64,000 nt of DNA from Saccharopolyspora kobensis (GTDB lineage: Bacteria; Actinomycetota; Actinomycetes; Mycobacteriales; Pseudonocardiaceae): contig NZ_FNVB01000009.1 in the NCBI RefSeq assembly GCF_900108315.1, forward strand, positions 62,001 through 126,000, given 5' to 3'. The notes under the pieces were generated by a model. It did no database searches and was not told where the DNA came from. It was given only the letters and a program-made list of their open reading frames with translations. Below, piece by piece: positions 44,576-52,818 of this stretch (position 1 is its first letter; the number at the start of each line of letters is the position of its first letter). A program made the translations under genes and the position numbers.

Positions 44576-45790
44576 GTGGGCGTCCTGGAAGAGGTCGAGC
44601 GGATCGTGCTCGGCTCCGAGCTGTCGGTGCCGGAGAAGGAAGCGCGCGTCATCGCGCGCTTGGTGGACAGCGGAGTGCCCGCGGCGGCCGAGTGCCTCGT
44701 GGCGACATCCGACAGCCGCGTCGCCTCGTTCGTCGCGGTGTACCTGGAGATGGTTCCTGGCGCCGAAGCGGAGAAGACCCGCGCGGCCGAGCGGCTGCGC
44801 GGCACCACCGGTGACCTGGTCAGGGCCGCTTCCAGGCTGGTGCGCTGGCTGCCCGGCAGCCTCCTCGACGCCTACGTCCAGGACTACCTCGCCACCCCGG
44901 AGCCGAATTCGCCGCTGTCCTCGGTGCTGTTCTCCATCGCGGTGCACCACCCGGAACGCGTGCGGCCCTACGCGGACCGCATCGAAAGCCCGAGCGTGCA
45001 GCGCATCCTGCTCTCCGGCGCTCCCGACGAAGTCGCCGACCGGCTGTTCACGAGGTGGCACGAGAGCCGCGATCTGGACCACCTGCACGATCTGGCGCTG
45101 ATCCGGACCGAGCACGCCGCCGACCTCATCCAGTCGCTGGAGAGCGATCGCGCGCTCATGCGGGACTGGGACTGGTTGATGCCGCTGGCCGGGCGACTCC
45201 CGTACGCCGGCGCACCGGCGGGTTTCCGCCCGGCCTTCGCCGGTTTCGTCGCCGACGCCGGTGCGAGTCCGCACGTCATGGGCGGTGTCCCGGCGGGCGA
45301 CGTGCCGCTCTGCGCGGACTGCGGGGCACCCGCCGAGCGCGTCCTGACCCTGTCGGCGCGGGACCTGCCGCACGCCCTGACCCGGGATCCGTCCTTCTAC
45401 TGGTTCACCTGCGGCTGCTTGGAAGTGGACCGCATCGTCGTCGGTCTCACCTCGAACGGCGTGCACGTCCACTTCGGACCGCAGGGGCCGGGCGGATCCG
45501 ACCGCTGCGTCGTCCCCGGCGAGCGGTCGATGGTGCTCGAACCGCATCCGAACCAGATCGGCTTCAGCCTGCCCGCGATCGCCGGGCGGTCTCGGCACCA
45601 GGTGGGCGGGCTGCCGCACTGGCCATCACCGGAAACGCACCCGCACTGCCCGGGTTGCGGCGACTTCATGCCGTTCCTGATCGCGATCGACAGCGGCCCG
45701 ACCCCGTTCGGCGCGATGGGCTTCGAGCCGCTGCTCTTCGGCTTCTGGTGCGATCCCTGCGCGGTGTCCGCCACGCAGATCCAGTTCTGA
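44576..45790 (+). CDS. Hypothetical protein with paired CxxC motifs
   Basis: A 404-aa soluble protein. The N-terminal half is helical (HEAT-like appearance). The second half has CADC, HCPGCGDFMPF and WCDPC pairs suggesting zinc binding, and GGLPHWPSPETHPHCPGCG recalls DUF1963/YwqG-like proteins of unknown function. GTG 44576 has a weak upstream purine run. It is monocistronic and convergent with the nitroreductase gene. Confidence 0.6.
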   Translation: MGVLEEVERIVLGSELSVPEKEARVIARLVDSGVPAAAECLVATSDSRVASFVAVYLEMVPGAEAEKTRAAERLRGTTGDLVRAASRLVRWLPGSLLDAYVQDYLATPEPNSPLSSVLFSIAVHHPERVRPYADRIESPSVQRILLSGAPDEVADRLFTRWHESRDLDHLHDLALIRTEHAADLIQSLESDRALMRDWDWLMPLAGRLPYAGAPAGFRPAFAGFVADAGASPHVMGGVPAGDVPLCADCGAPAERVLTLSARDLPHALTRDPSFYWFTCGCLEVDRIVVGLTSNGVHVHFGPQGPGGSDRCVVPGERSMVLEPHPNQIGFSLPAIAGRSRHQVGGLPHWPSPETHPHCPGCGDFMPFLIAIDSGPTPFGAMGFEPLLFGFWCDPCAVSATQIQF

Positions 45791-45801
45791 GCGCGACCCG
45801 A

Positions 45802-46455
45802 TCAGTCGAGGAACACGGTCGTTTCCGCGCGCGCTGTGCGGACGGGTGCCGCCGTCGCGTCCTCGAATCCGATCGACACGCCGCAGAAGAGCACGAGGTC
45901 GTCCGGCGGGGCGACGACTTCCGCGACGGTTCTCCGGTACACCGACCACGCCATCTGCGGGCAGCTGTGCAATCCCTCGGCGCGGAGCAGCAGCATGAGC
46001 GTCTGCAGGTAGATGCCGATGTCGACCCACTGGGCCGAGCCCATCTCCCGGGGGATGTAGCAGAAGAGGGCGGCCGGGGCGCCGAAGCAGTCCCAGTTGG
46101 CGGCGACGGCCCGCCGACGAGCCCGCTCGTCGCTACGTGCGATCCCGAGCGCGGCGTACCGCTGTTCGGCAGCGAGCGCGCGACGTTCGCGGTACGGCGA
46201 TGTCAACACCGGCGGGTACATCTCGAACTCGCGCGGATCCCCGGGATCACCTGCGGTCACGCGCTCAGCGGTGCGCCTCTTCACCTCGGCGAGCGAATTG
46301 CCGGTCAGCGCGTAGCAGCGCCACGGCTGCAGGTTGCCTCCGGACGGAGCACGAGAGGCAGCGGTGAGCACGCGTTCGAGCACTTCTCGCGGTACTGGTG
46401 CGTCGATGAACCGGCGCACCGCTCGGCGGCTGGCCACCGCGTCGTAGACGTTCAT
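45802..46455 (-). CDS. Nitroreductase-family FMN protein
   Basis: A 217-aa protein with the nitroreductase opening SRRAVRRFIDAPVPREVLERVLTAASRAPSGGNLQPW, which contacts FMN phosphate, then QTLMLLLRAEGLHSCPQM and the C-terminal LVLFCGVSIGFED. The family reduces nitro compounds, quinones or enals using NAD(P)H. Its substrate is unknown. ATG 46455; it is divergent from the sigma factor gene at 46584 and may be controlled from the shared 128-bp region. Confidence 0.88.
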   Translation of the reverse strand: MNVYDAVASRRAVRRFIDAPVPREVLERVLTAASRAPSGGNLQPWRCYALTGNSLAEVKRRTAERVTAGDPGDPREFEMYPPVLTSPYRERRALAAEQRYAALGIARSDERARRRAVAANWDCFGAPAALFCYIPREMGSAQWVDIGIYLQTLMLLLRAEGLHSCPQMAWSVYRRTVAEVVAPPDDLVLFCGVSIGFEDATAAPVRTARAETTVFLD

Positions 46456-46583
46456 CGACAGGCACCACCGGCCTGGTCGAGCGATGTCGCCCTATGATCG
46501 CAAGAGGTCATCGGTGCTCCCGCTGCGTCGGCTGTGTTGTGGTCTCCCCTCTGTTGACGGCCGGCGACGGGAAGAGGTGACCG

Positions 46584-47465
46584 ATGAACGAGCACGATTC
46601 GCTCGTGGACCGTTTCGAGGCTCAGCGCCCGCACCTGCGAGCGGTGGCGTTTCGGATGCTCGGTTCCACGAGCGAGGCGGAGGACGCCGTCCAGGAGACC
46701 TGGATGCGCCTGACCCGAACCGACCGAGCGGACGTCGCGAATCTCGGTGGATGGCTGCGGACGGTCGTGTCCAACGTGTGTCTCGACATGCTGCGCGCGC
46801 GCCGGGCCAGGCGTGAGGAGCTGGTCGGCGAACAGGTCCCCGACCGGAGTTCGCCGGTCGACCGGGACGCCCCGGAACGAGAAGCGGTCCTCGTCGACGA
46901 GGTCGGCCGGGCCCTGCTGGTCGTGCTCGACGCGCTGACGCCCGCGGAGCGGGTCGCGTTCGTGCTGCACGAAACGCTCGCAGTGCCGTTCGCCGAGATC
47001 GCGCCCATCGTGGGGCGGTCGTCGGTGGCTGCGAAGAAGCTCGCCAGCCGCGCGCGCCGGAAAGTGCGGGGCACTCCTTCGGTCGGCGGCGCGGAACTCG
47101 CTGAGCACCGGCGATTGGTCGAGGCGTTCCTGGCTGCGGCACGCTCCGGAGACGTGACCGGGGTCGTCGCGGTGTTGGCTCCCGACGTGGTGCGGGTCGC
47201 CGACCGCGCAGCGCTGTCGGCGGGGCGAGCGACCGAGGTCAGCGGTGCGCGAGCCGTCGCGGAGGAGATCGCGGGGTTCGGACGCAATGCGCGATTCGCG
47301 GAACCGGCGCTGGTGAACGGGGCGGTCGGACTCGTGGTCGCCCCGCGAGGCAGGTTGCTGCTGGCCCTCGCGATCACCGTTGACGGGAACAAGATCGCTC
47401 GATACGAGCTCATCGGAGATCCCGCTCGACTGCGGACGCTCGAACTCGCCGTTCTCGACACGTGA
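46584..47465 (+). CDS. ECF sigma factor, SigJ-like with SnoaL domain
   Basis: A 293-aa sigma factor. Region 2 is LRAVAFRMLGSTSEAEDAVQETWMRL; region 4 is ALTPAERVAFVLHETLAVPFAEIAPIVGRSSVAAKKLASRARRKV. The remaining ~110 residues form a SnoaL-like domain (GDVTGVVAVLAPDVV...), the architecture of the SigJ/ECF41 group, in which the extra domain regulates activity in place of an anti-sigma factor. It is divergent from the nitroreductase gene, a possible target. ATG 46584 follows GAAGAGG. Confidence 0.88.
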   Translation: MNEHDSLVDRFEAQRPHLRAVAFRMLGSTSEAEDAVQETWMRLTRTDRADVANLGGWLRTVVSNVCLDMLRARRARREELVGEQVPDRSSPVDRDAPEREAVLVDEVGRALLVVLDALTPAERVAFVLHETLAVPFAEIAPIVGRSSVAAKKLASRARRKVRGTPSVGGAELAEHRRLVEAFLAAARSGDVTGVVAVLAPDVVRVADRAALSAGRATEVSGARAVAEEIAGFGRNARFAEPALVNGAVGLVVAPRGRLLLALAITVDGNKIARYELIGDPARLRTLELAVLDT

Positions 47466-47490
47466 ATCCGGTCCGACCAGGTCGCCTCGG

Positions 47491-47538
47491 ACCCGTGAGT
47501 GCTTCGGGGTGCTGCAGCGCCCCGAAGCACTCACGGGT
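47491..47538. terminator. Perfect 19-bp stem terminator/repeat
   Basis: ACCCGTGAGTGCTTCGGGG (47491-47509) and its exact complement (47520-47538) lie between the sigma factor stop (47465) and the GNAT stop (47540). The 10-nt loop contains GCTGCAGC, itself a palindrome. Its position fits a bidirectional terminator; the sequence looks like a dispersed element. Confidence 0.75.
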
Positions 47539-47539
47539 T

Positions 47540-48133
47540 TCAGTCCTGGACGAGTCGCAGCGAGACGTAGTGGTTGATGCCGGTCCAGCGGGTGTGGCGC
47601 ACCTTCTTGCGCTTGTACTCGCGGAAGCCGAGCTTCTCGTACAGCCGCAGCGCGGGTTCGTTGATGTCGGAGACCTCTTCCAGCAGGTACTCGCGGTACT
47701 GCGGCAGGGCGAGCAGGTGGGCCAGCAGGGCCTTCGCGGCGCCCTTGCCGCGGAATCTCGTCGCGGAGGCGACGAACTCGATCGAAGCCGTTGCCTCCCG
47801 CGGCTCGGCGAGGGCTTCGGTGAACGTGCGCTGGAACATGACGCCCGCGAAGGTCCCCTTGACCGGTCCCAGGTGCTTGCGCAGTTCCGCCGGGTCGCTC
47901 TGCGTCGAACGCCGCCGTCCGTCGGTGCAAGCGGCGATGGCCGCGGGCTCGCCGTCGGCCAGCGCCACGTGGAAGACGTCGAGCACCAGCATGTGCTCGA
48001 AGGCGTCGACGAGCTTGCGCGGATCCTTGGAGAAGAAGGCGAAGTCGGGACCGAACCCGTCGATGAAGACTTCGGTGATCCGTCGCCGGTAGCTCTCGCC
48101 CAGCTCGGCGGCGGGCCGGATTTCGATCATCAT
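47540..48133 (-). CDS. GNAT-family N-acetyltransferase
   Basis: A 197-aa acetyltransferase: VASATRFRGKGAAKALLAHLL is motif A with the acetyl-CoA pyrophosphate loop (RxxGxG/A-like), and EVSDINEPALRLYEKLGF is motif B. The substrate is unknown. The ATG at 48133 overlaps the stop of the TetR-type gene as ATGA, so regulator and enzyme are translationally coupled and probably related in function. Confidence 0.85.
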   Translation of the reverse strand: MMIEIRPAAELGESYRRRITEVFIDGFGPDFAFFSKDPRKLVDAFEHMLVLDVFHVALADGEPAAIAACTDGRRRSTQSDPAELRKHLGPVKGTFAGVMFQRTFTEALAEPREATASIEFVASATRFRGKGAAKALLAHLLALPQYREYLLEEVSDINEPALRLYEKLGFREYKRKKVRHTRWTGINHYVSLRLVQD

Positions 48134-48834
48134 GCGCTCTCCCCGGATCGCCGGGCGATGAGCGCCTGCACGCCGTCCAGCAGCAGGTCGAGCCCGAAGG
48201 TGAAGTCGCTGTCCTCGACCCACTGCTCCGCCGGGCCGAAAGCGCCCGCGTGCACGGCCGCGTGCAGCGCGGGATGACCTCGGTCGTCGAGAACGCGGGC
48301 GAGGACTTCGGCGTAGCCGACGGGTCCGGGCGGCGCTTCGCCGACCGCACCGCGCAGACCGATGGCGAGGGCGGCGCTGCTCCGGGCGTAGCCGGACAGC
48401 GCGGTGGCGATGTTGATCGCCTCGCCGGCGTCCAGGCCGGTGCCGTCCAGCGCGGCCAGCGCCCGGTCCAGCCAGCGCAGCGCGCGCGGACCCGTCGGCG
48501 GAACGGCCGGTGAGCCGCTGAGCAGCCACGGGTGGCCGGCGAGGAAGTCGCGGTTGGCGCGGGTCCAGGTCGTGAGGTACTCGCGCCACGGCGCGCCGTC
48601 GGGCTCGGGCGGTGCCGGCACGACCGCGTCGGCCATCGCGATCAGCAGGTCCTCCTTGCTGCCGACGTAGCCGTACAGGGCCATCGTCGAGACGCCGAGC
48701 CGGGTGGCGACGCTGCTCATGCGCACTCCGGCCAGTCCGTCGGCGTCCGCGATCTCGATGGCCGCGGCGGTGATCCGGTCGAGGTCCAAGCCCCGCCGCG
48801 GCCCTCGCCGGGAGGTGGGTTCCAGGCCCCACAT
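48130..48834 (-). CDS. TetR-family regulator
   Basis: A 234-aa regulator with a TetR-type N-terminal helix-turn-helix: LDLDRITAAAIEIADADGLAGVRMSSVATRLGVSTMALYGYVGSKEDLL, followed by a helical ligand domain. The N-terminal extension (MWGLEPTSRRGPRRG) is basic. It probably represses its own operon with the GNAT gene; a palindromic site at 48918-48937 lies upstream. ATG 48834 has no strong ribosome site. Confidence 0.87.
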   Translation of the reverse strand: MWGLEPTSRRGPRRGLDLDRITAAAIEIADADGLAGVRMSSVATRLGVSTMALYGYVGSKEDLLIAMADAVVPAPPEPDGAPWREYLTTWTRANRDFLAGHPWLLSGSPAVPPTGPRALRWLDRALAALDGTGLDAGEAINIATALSGYARSSAALAIGLRGAVGEAPPGPVGYAEVLARVLDDRGHPALHAAVHAGAFGPAEQWVEDSDFTFGLDLLLDGVQALIARRSGESA

Positions 48835-48917
48835 CCCGGCGATGACCGCGGGTATCTCCTGCTCTTCTCCGATGACGCACCTCCGCGCTTCCGGTGAACG
48901 GGATAATCACCGTAGCA

Positions 48918-48937
48918 CGTACACTGTATATGGTACG
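48918..48937. promoter_or_regulatory. Palindromic site upstream of the TetR gene
   Basis: CGTACACTGTATATGGTACG is an imperfect 20-bp palindrome (CGTAC...GTACG), AT-rich relative to its surroundings, 84 bp upstream of the TetR start. On the minus strand it overlaps TATACA, a possible -10 box. An autoregulatory operator is likely. Confidence 0.55.
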
Positions 48938-48945
48938 GAGTTAGG

Positions 48946-49269
48946 TCACCGCTGGTGCACCGATTCGACGGTGTACAGGTGCGGCTCGTACCGCTCCGCC
49001 AGTTCGGCGGCCAGCTCCATGTGCTCCCGGGCGGCCGGGTCGCCGAGCATGGCGTGGAAGTCCTCGGCGGAGCGCCACTGGGCGTAGTTGGTCACCTTGG
49101 TGCCGTCGGTGCTGGCGTGGATGTTGGCCGAGACGAAGCCGGGCAGGTGCCGCATGGCCTCCTCGGTGGCCCGCCCGAGCAGGTCGATCAGCGCGCGCTG
49201 CCGCTCCGGCCGGACGGTGAACACGTTGATCAGGGTGGTGATCGGGGCTTCGGTCGAGATCCGGGACAT
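48946..49269 (-). CDS. Antibiotic biosynthesis monooxygenase (ABM) domain protein
   Basis: A 107-aa dimeric alpha-beta-barrel (ABM) protein: TLINVFTVRPERQRALIDLLGRATEEAMRHLPGFVSANIH and NYAQWRSAEDFHAML. Family members include cofactor-free quinone-forming oxygenases and haem-degrading proteins; here function is unknown. ATG 49269. It is divergent from the MarR-type gene and probably controlled by it through the palindromes between them. Confidence 0.85.
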   Translation of the reverse strand: MSRISTEAPITTLINVFTVRPERQRALIDLLGRATEEAMRHLPGFVSANIHASTDGTKVTNYAQWRSAEDFHAMLGDPAAREHMELAAELAERYEPHLYTVESVHQR

Positions 49270-49283
49270 GGCGTTCTCCCTGT

Positions 49284-49297
49284 GTCAGGTTCCTGAC
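49284..49297. promoter_or_regulatory. MarR operator candidates between ABM and MarR genes
   Basis: GTCAGGTTCCTGAC is a perfect palindrome (6-bp arms, TT centre) at 49284-49297. A related sequence, TAAGGTTCCTGTCA, lies at 49311-49324 and overlaps the MarR start and -10 region. Two such sites fit autoregulation of a divergent pair. Confidence 0.65.
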
Positions 49298-49323
49298 GCG
49301 GAAGTATGTGTAAGGTTCCTGTC

Positions 49324-49752
49324 ATGAGTCAAGAGGACGTGCGCCAGCGGGTCGGCTACCTGGTCAAGCAGGTGCAGCAGTCGTTCCACCGCACGTGCGA
49401 GGAACGCCTCCGCCCGCTGGGCCTGTCGATGTCCCAGTACGCGGTCCTGCGCGCGCTGGCCGACGCACCGGGAGCCCCGGCGGCCGAGCTCGCCCGCCGC
49501 ACCTTCGTCACCCGCCAGTCCCTGCGCGACGTGCTGAACGGGCTCAAGGCGGCGGGTTTGGCCAGCGTCGCGGAGCAGCCCACCACCGGCCGGGCCCGGC
49601 CGGTGACGCTCACCGAGCAGGGCCGCGCGCTGCTCGACGAGGCGGACGGCATCGTGCTCGACGCCGACGAGCGCATGACGGCCGGGCTCGCCCACGCCGA
49701 CGTGCGCCGACTGGCCGAGCTGCTGGCCGCGTGCGCCGAGAACCTGACCTGA
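49324..49752 (+). CDS. MarR-family regulator
   Basis: A 142-aa winged-helix protein: LGLSMSQYAVLRALADAPGAPAAELARRTFVTRQSLRDVLNGLKAAGL carries the recognition helix, and PTTGRARPVTLTEQGRALL is the wing. It probably represses itself and the divergent ABM gene. The ATG at 49324 follows TAAGGT (49311-49316) by 7 nt with no ribosome site, so it is likely leaderless and blocked by binding at the adjacent palindromes. It converges on the sigma factor gene with a 4-bp gap. Confidence 0.88.
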   Translation: MSQEDVRQRVGYLVKQVQQSFHRTCEERLRPLGLSMSQYAVLRALADAPGAPAAELARRTFVTRQSLRDVLNGLKAAGLASVAEQPTTGRARPVTLTEQGRALLDEADGIVLDADERMTAGLAHADVRRLAELLAACAENLT

Positions 49753-49756
49753 GCGT

Positions 49757-51016
49757 TCAGCCGAGGTCGGCGAGCTTGCGCTCGAGCACCGCCCGCTCGC
49801 GCTGGTTGCCGCACCGCTGGACGGCCAGCTCCAGCTCGGCGCGCGCCAGGTCGGTGCGGCCGAGCCGAGTGAGCAGTTCGCCGCGAACGCTGGGCAGCAG
49901 GTGCGAGTTCGGCAGCGCTCCGGTCGCCGCCAGCTCGTCCACGATCGCCAGCCCGGCGGCCGGCCCGCTGGCCATGCAGACCGCGACCGCCCGGTTCAGC
50001 TCCACCACCGGTGACGGCGCTAGCCTGCCGAGCGCCTCGTAGCAGAGCACGATGCGATCCCAGTCCGTGGTGTCGACCGACGCCGCGACGGCGTGGCACT
50101 CGGCGATCGCAGCCTGCAGACCGTAGGCGCCCAGGCCTCGCCCGGCCTTCTCGGCGCGGGCCAGCGCGGCTCGGCCGCGGCGGATCGCGGTGCGGTCCCA
50201 GCGGCGGCGGTCCTGGTGTTCGAGCAGCACCGGCTCGCCGTCCGGCCCGGTGCGCGCCGGGAAGCGCGCCGCGGTCAGCTCCAGCAGCGCGAGCAAGCCG
50301 TGGACCTCCGGTTCCTCCGGCATCAGACGGCTCAGCACCCGCGCCAGGCGCTGCGCTTCGTGCGCGAGATCGACCCTGATCAACTCGGTGCCGGAGCTCG
50401 CCGACGAGCCTTCGGTGAAGATCACGTAGATCGCGCTGAGCACCGAACCGAGCCGCTCGGTGCGCTCCGCGGCCGCGGGCACGGCGAAGGGCACGCGGGC
50501 CGCGGCGAGCGCCTTCTTCGCCCGGGTGATGCGGGCCTGCACCGTGGCGGTCGGGACCAGGAACGCCTTGGCGATCTCGTCGCTGGTCAGGCCGCCGATC
50601 ACGCGCAACGTGAGCGCGATCCGCGCCTCGGCCGACAGCGCGGGGTGGCAGGCGGTGAACATCAGCGCGAGCACGTCGTCGTCGATCCGGTCCGGGTCCC
50701 AGAGCGCGTCCTCGGCGCCGTCCTCGCCCCGGTCGCGGGCGAGGACGGCGTACCGCTCGTCGAGCGCGGTGCGGCGGCGGAACACGTCGATCGCGCGGCG
50801 CCTGCCCACGGTGAGCAGCCAACCCGAAGGGCTGGCAGGCACACCGCTGCGCGGCCACGTCACGAGCGCCTCCGCGAACGCCTCCTGCGCGAGGTCCTCG
50901 GCGAGCGCGAAGTCACCGGTGTAGCGGGCCAGCGCGCCGACGATCCGCGCCGACTCGATCCGCCACACCGCCGCGACGGCGTCCCGGCTCAGAGCTGGCC
51001 GGTCGTCTCGCGCCAA
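49757..51016 (-). CDS. ECF sigma factor of the DUF6596/YCII-linked group
   Basis: A 419-aa protein with sigma region 2 (ALARYTGDFALAEDLAQEAFAEAL) and region 4 (LTLRVIGGLTSDEIAKAFLVPTATVQARITRAKKAL), then a long C-terminal helical domain (about 200-419) of the DUF6596 type, TPR-like. These ECF sigma factors (ECF42 group) are co-encoded with YCII/DGPF proteins, as here. The TTG at 51016 follows GGAAGGAG and makes the gene start inside the end of the YCII gene (28 bp overlap). Both are co-transcribed. Confidence 0.85.
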   Translation of the reverse strand: MARDDRPALSRDAVAAVWRIESARIVGALARYTGDFALAEDLAQEAFAEALVTWPRSGVPASPSGWLLTVGRRRAIDVFRRRTALDERYAVLARDRGEDGAEDALWDPDRIDDDVLALMFTACHPALSAEARIALTLRVIGGLTSDEIAKAFLVPTATVQARITRAKKALAAARVPFAVPAAAERTERLGSVLSAIYVIFTEGSSASSGTELIRVDLAHEAQRLARVLSRLMPEEPEVHGLLALLELTAARFPARTGPDGEPVLLEHQDRRRWDRTAIRRGRAALARAEKAGRGLGAYGLQAAIAECHAVAASVDTTDWDRIVLCYEALGRLAPSPVVELNRAVAVCMASGPAAGLAIVDELAATGALPNSHLLPSVRGELLTRLGRTDLARAELELAVQRCGNQRERAVLERKLADLG

Positions 51017-51408
51017 GCCCGCTCCTTCCGGACCCACTCGTTGTCCTGCGGGAACTCGTCGATGCTGGAGATCCGGCGGATCTCGCACTTGCTGCCGGGC
51101 CCGGCCATCGGCGCCCGCTTCGCCCACGCCACGGCCTCCTCCTTGGAGGCGACGTCGACGATCCAGTACCCGCCGAAGAGCTCCTTGGTCTCGCCGTAGG
51201 GGCCGTCGGTGACCACCGGCGGCTGGGACGAGTAGTCGACGACCACGCCCTCCGCGGCGTCGTCCAGCCCCTCCGCGGCCACCAGCACGCCCGCCTGGAT
51301 CATCTCCTCGTTGAACCGGCCCATCGCTTCGAGGATCTCGTTGAAGTCGACGTTCTGGAACGCCTCGTACGACTCCTCGGTGGCGCGCATGATCAGCATG
51401 TACTTCAC
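50989..51408 (-). CDS. YCII-related (DGPF) protein
   Basis: A 139-aa YCII-domain protein: MKYMLIMRATEESYEAF at the start, VVTDGPYGETKELFGGYWIVD in the middle (the conserved DGP[FY] motif), and SKEEAVAWAKRAP. These small dimeric proteins act with the neighbouring ECF42-type sigma factor in an unclear way. GTG 51408 follows GGAGG with a 7-nt spacer. It is translationally overlapped by the sigma gene. Confidence 0.88.
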   Translation of the reverse strand: MKYMLIMRATEESYEAFQNVDFNEILEAMGRFNEEMIQAGVLVAAEGLDDAAEGVVVDYSSQPPVVTDGPYGETKELFGGYWIVDVASKEEAVAWAKRAPMAGPGSKCEIRRISSIDEFPQDNEWVRKERAWRETTGQL

Positions 51409-51548
51409 GGTTCTGCCTCCCTGGACGTGTCCGGGTCCGCTCCGGACCCGCACTCCCAGGTCGAACGGGAGAACCGCGGATCGACACGCCCCGCGAACCT
51501 TTTCCGACAGGTTCCGGCAGCCTACGACTGGCCGCCGTCCCGCCGCGA

Positions 51549-52448
51549 TCACGAAGTCGCGGTCGGCGGGCTCGTCGTGGTGGGCGGATTCGTCGGCGCG
51601 GTCTCCGTCGCGGTGGGCTCCGGAGTGGTCGTCGGCGCGGTCTCGGTCGGCTCCTCGGTCGTGGTCGGCGGCGCCGTCGTCGTGGGCGGCTGCGTGGTGG
51701 GCGGGTTCGTCGTCGTGGGCGGAACCGTGGTCGGTTCGCCGGTCGGCGGCGTGGTCGTCGGGTCGGCGGTCGTCGGCGGAGCAACGGGCGCGGAGCCCTC
51801 CGGCGGCGACGCGGGCGGCACCGGGACCTGCGTCGGCGGCTGCGGGGAGGTGTTCCCGGCTGGCTCTTCGCTCGGCGAACCCGACCGCGTCACCGCCTCG
51901 CCCGGACCCGAAGCAGGTGGTGGTGCCGGCTCGGGCGCGGGCGGGGCCGGGTGTCGCGCCACCACCGGGGAACCCGGCGCCGTCCAGGTGAGCGGGTCCT
52001 GCAGGCCGTCCGGGCCGCTGTCGACCGGGCGTTCGGTGAACGGCGGCAGCCTGCTGAAGATGTCCGGCGGGATCAGCCCGAAGAACGGGTCCGCCAGCGG
52101 CGCGGTCAGCACGTAGCAGCCCGCCGCCACGGACGCTCCCAGGAACGCGGTGGCCAGCGCGACGCGGAACTGCTTGCGCAGCGGGAGCCGCGGGTTGGCG
52201 GGCGGCACCGGGGAACCGAGCGGCTCGTCGGTCAGCCAGCGCTGCACCGCGGGCCCGCCGCGGGCGTGGGACGACCACACCTGGCCGAGCCACGTCGTGG
52301 CGTTGTGCAGGCGGTTGCGCAAGGTCCCGATCGGCAGCGGGTGCGCCGACAGCGGCGAACGCACCCAGCCGGACTCGGCCTGCTCGATGTCGCTGACGAT
52401 GCTGCTGAGGCGCTCCTGGAGGAGCACCGGATCGGTCGGGGCGGGCAT
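51549..52448 (-). CDS. Membrane protein with Pro/Thr-rich exported tail
   Basis: A 300-aa protein: a cytoplasmic helical N-terminus of about 95 residues (VLLQERLSSIVSDIEQAESGW), one membrane segment (FRVALATAFLGASVAAGCYV), then ~180 residues that become almost purely Pro/Thr/Glu/Ser (TTTNPPTTQPPTTT), as in cell-wall spanning stalks. The function is unknown. ATG 52448 lies close to the stop of the upstream 87-aa gene, and the two are probably one operon. Confidence 0.65.
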   Translation of the reverse strand: MPAPTDPVLLQERLSSIVSDIEQAESGWVRSPLSAHPLPIGTLRNRLHNATTWLGQVWSSHARGGPAVQRWLTDEPLGSPVPPANPRLPLRKQFRVALATAFLGASVAAGCYVLTAPLADPFFGLIPPDIFSRLPPFTERPVDSGPDGLQDPLTWTAPGSPVVARHPAPPAPEPAPPPASGPGEAVTRSGSPSEEPAGNTSPQPPTQVPVPPASPPEGSAPVAPPTTADPTTTPPTGEPTTVPPTTTNPPTTQPPTTTAPPTTTEEPTETAPTTTPEPTATETAPTNPPTTTSPPTATS

Positions 52449-52452
52449 GGCC

Positions 52453-52716
52453 TCACCCCTCGGCGTCGCCGAAGCGGAGGCTGGACAGCGCCACGCCGTC
52501 GTAGCGCCACCACCGCTCGGTCGACAGGTCCAGGATCCAGGCGTCCTGCTCCCGCAGGACCAGACCGACGCGCAGCGCGCGGTGCCGGAACGTCGACTCG
52601 TCGATGGCGCCGCTCTCCAGCTCGTCGAGCAGAGCCCGGTAGTCGGCCATCGCCTTGCCCAGAGCCGGCGGTATGTCGACCGCCCCGGCGCCACCGGTCC
52701 GATGCCGGAAGTTCAT
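52453..52716 (-). CDS. Small hypothetical protein (87 aa)
   Basis: An 87-aa soluble protein, MNFRHRTGG...ILDLSTERWWRYDGVALSSLRFGDAEG. A C-terminal segment with paired tryptophans and a central helix (GKAMADYRALLDELESGAIDES) are visible; no family is recognised. ATG 52716 has a GGGGGTGG ribosome site. It directly precedes the membrane protein gene. Confidence 0.55.
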   Translation of the reverse strand: MNFRHRTGGAGAVDIPPALGKAMADYRALLDELESGAIDESTFRHRALRVGLVLREQDAWILDLSTERWWRYDGVALSSLRFGDAEG

Positions 52717-52818
52717 GAAGCCACCCCCCAGAGGCACGTGCACGTCCGTCGTCCACGCGACCTCAGAATGGCCCCCCGCGTACAGGGGCGAAAGTCCTAC
52801 TGGGGGAGAAACGCCTGA

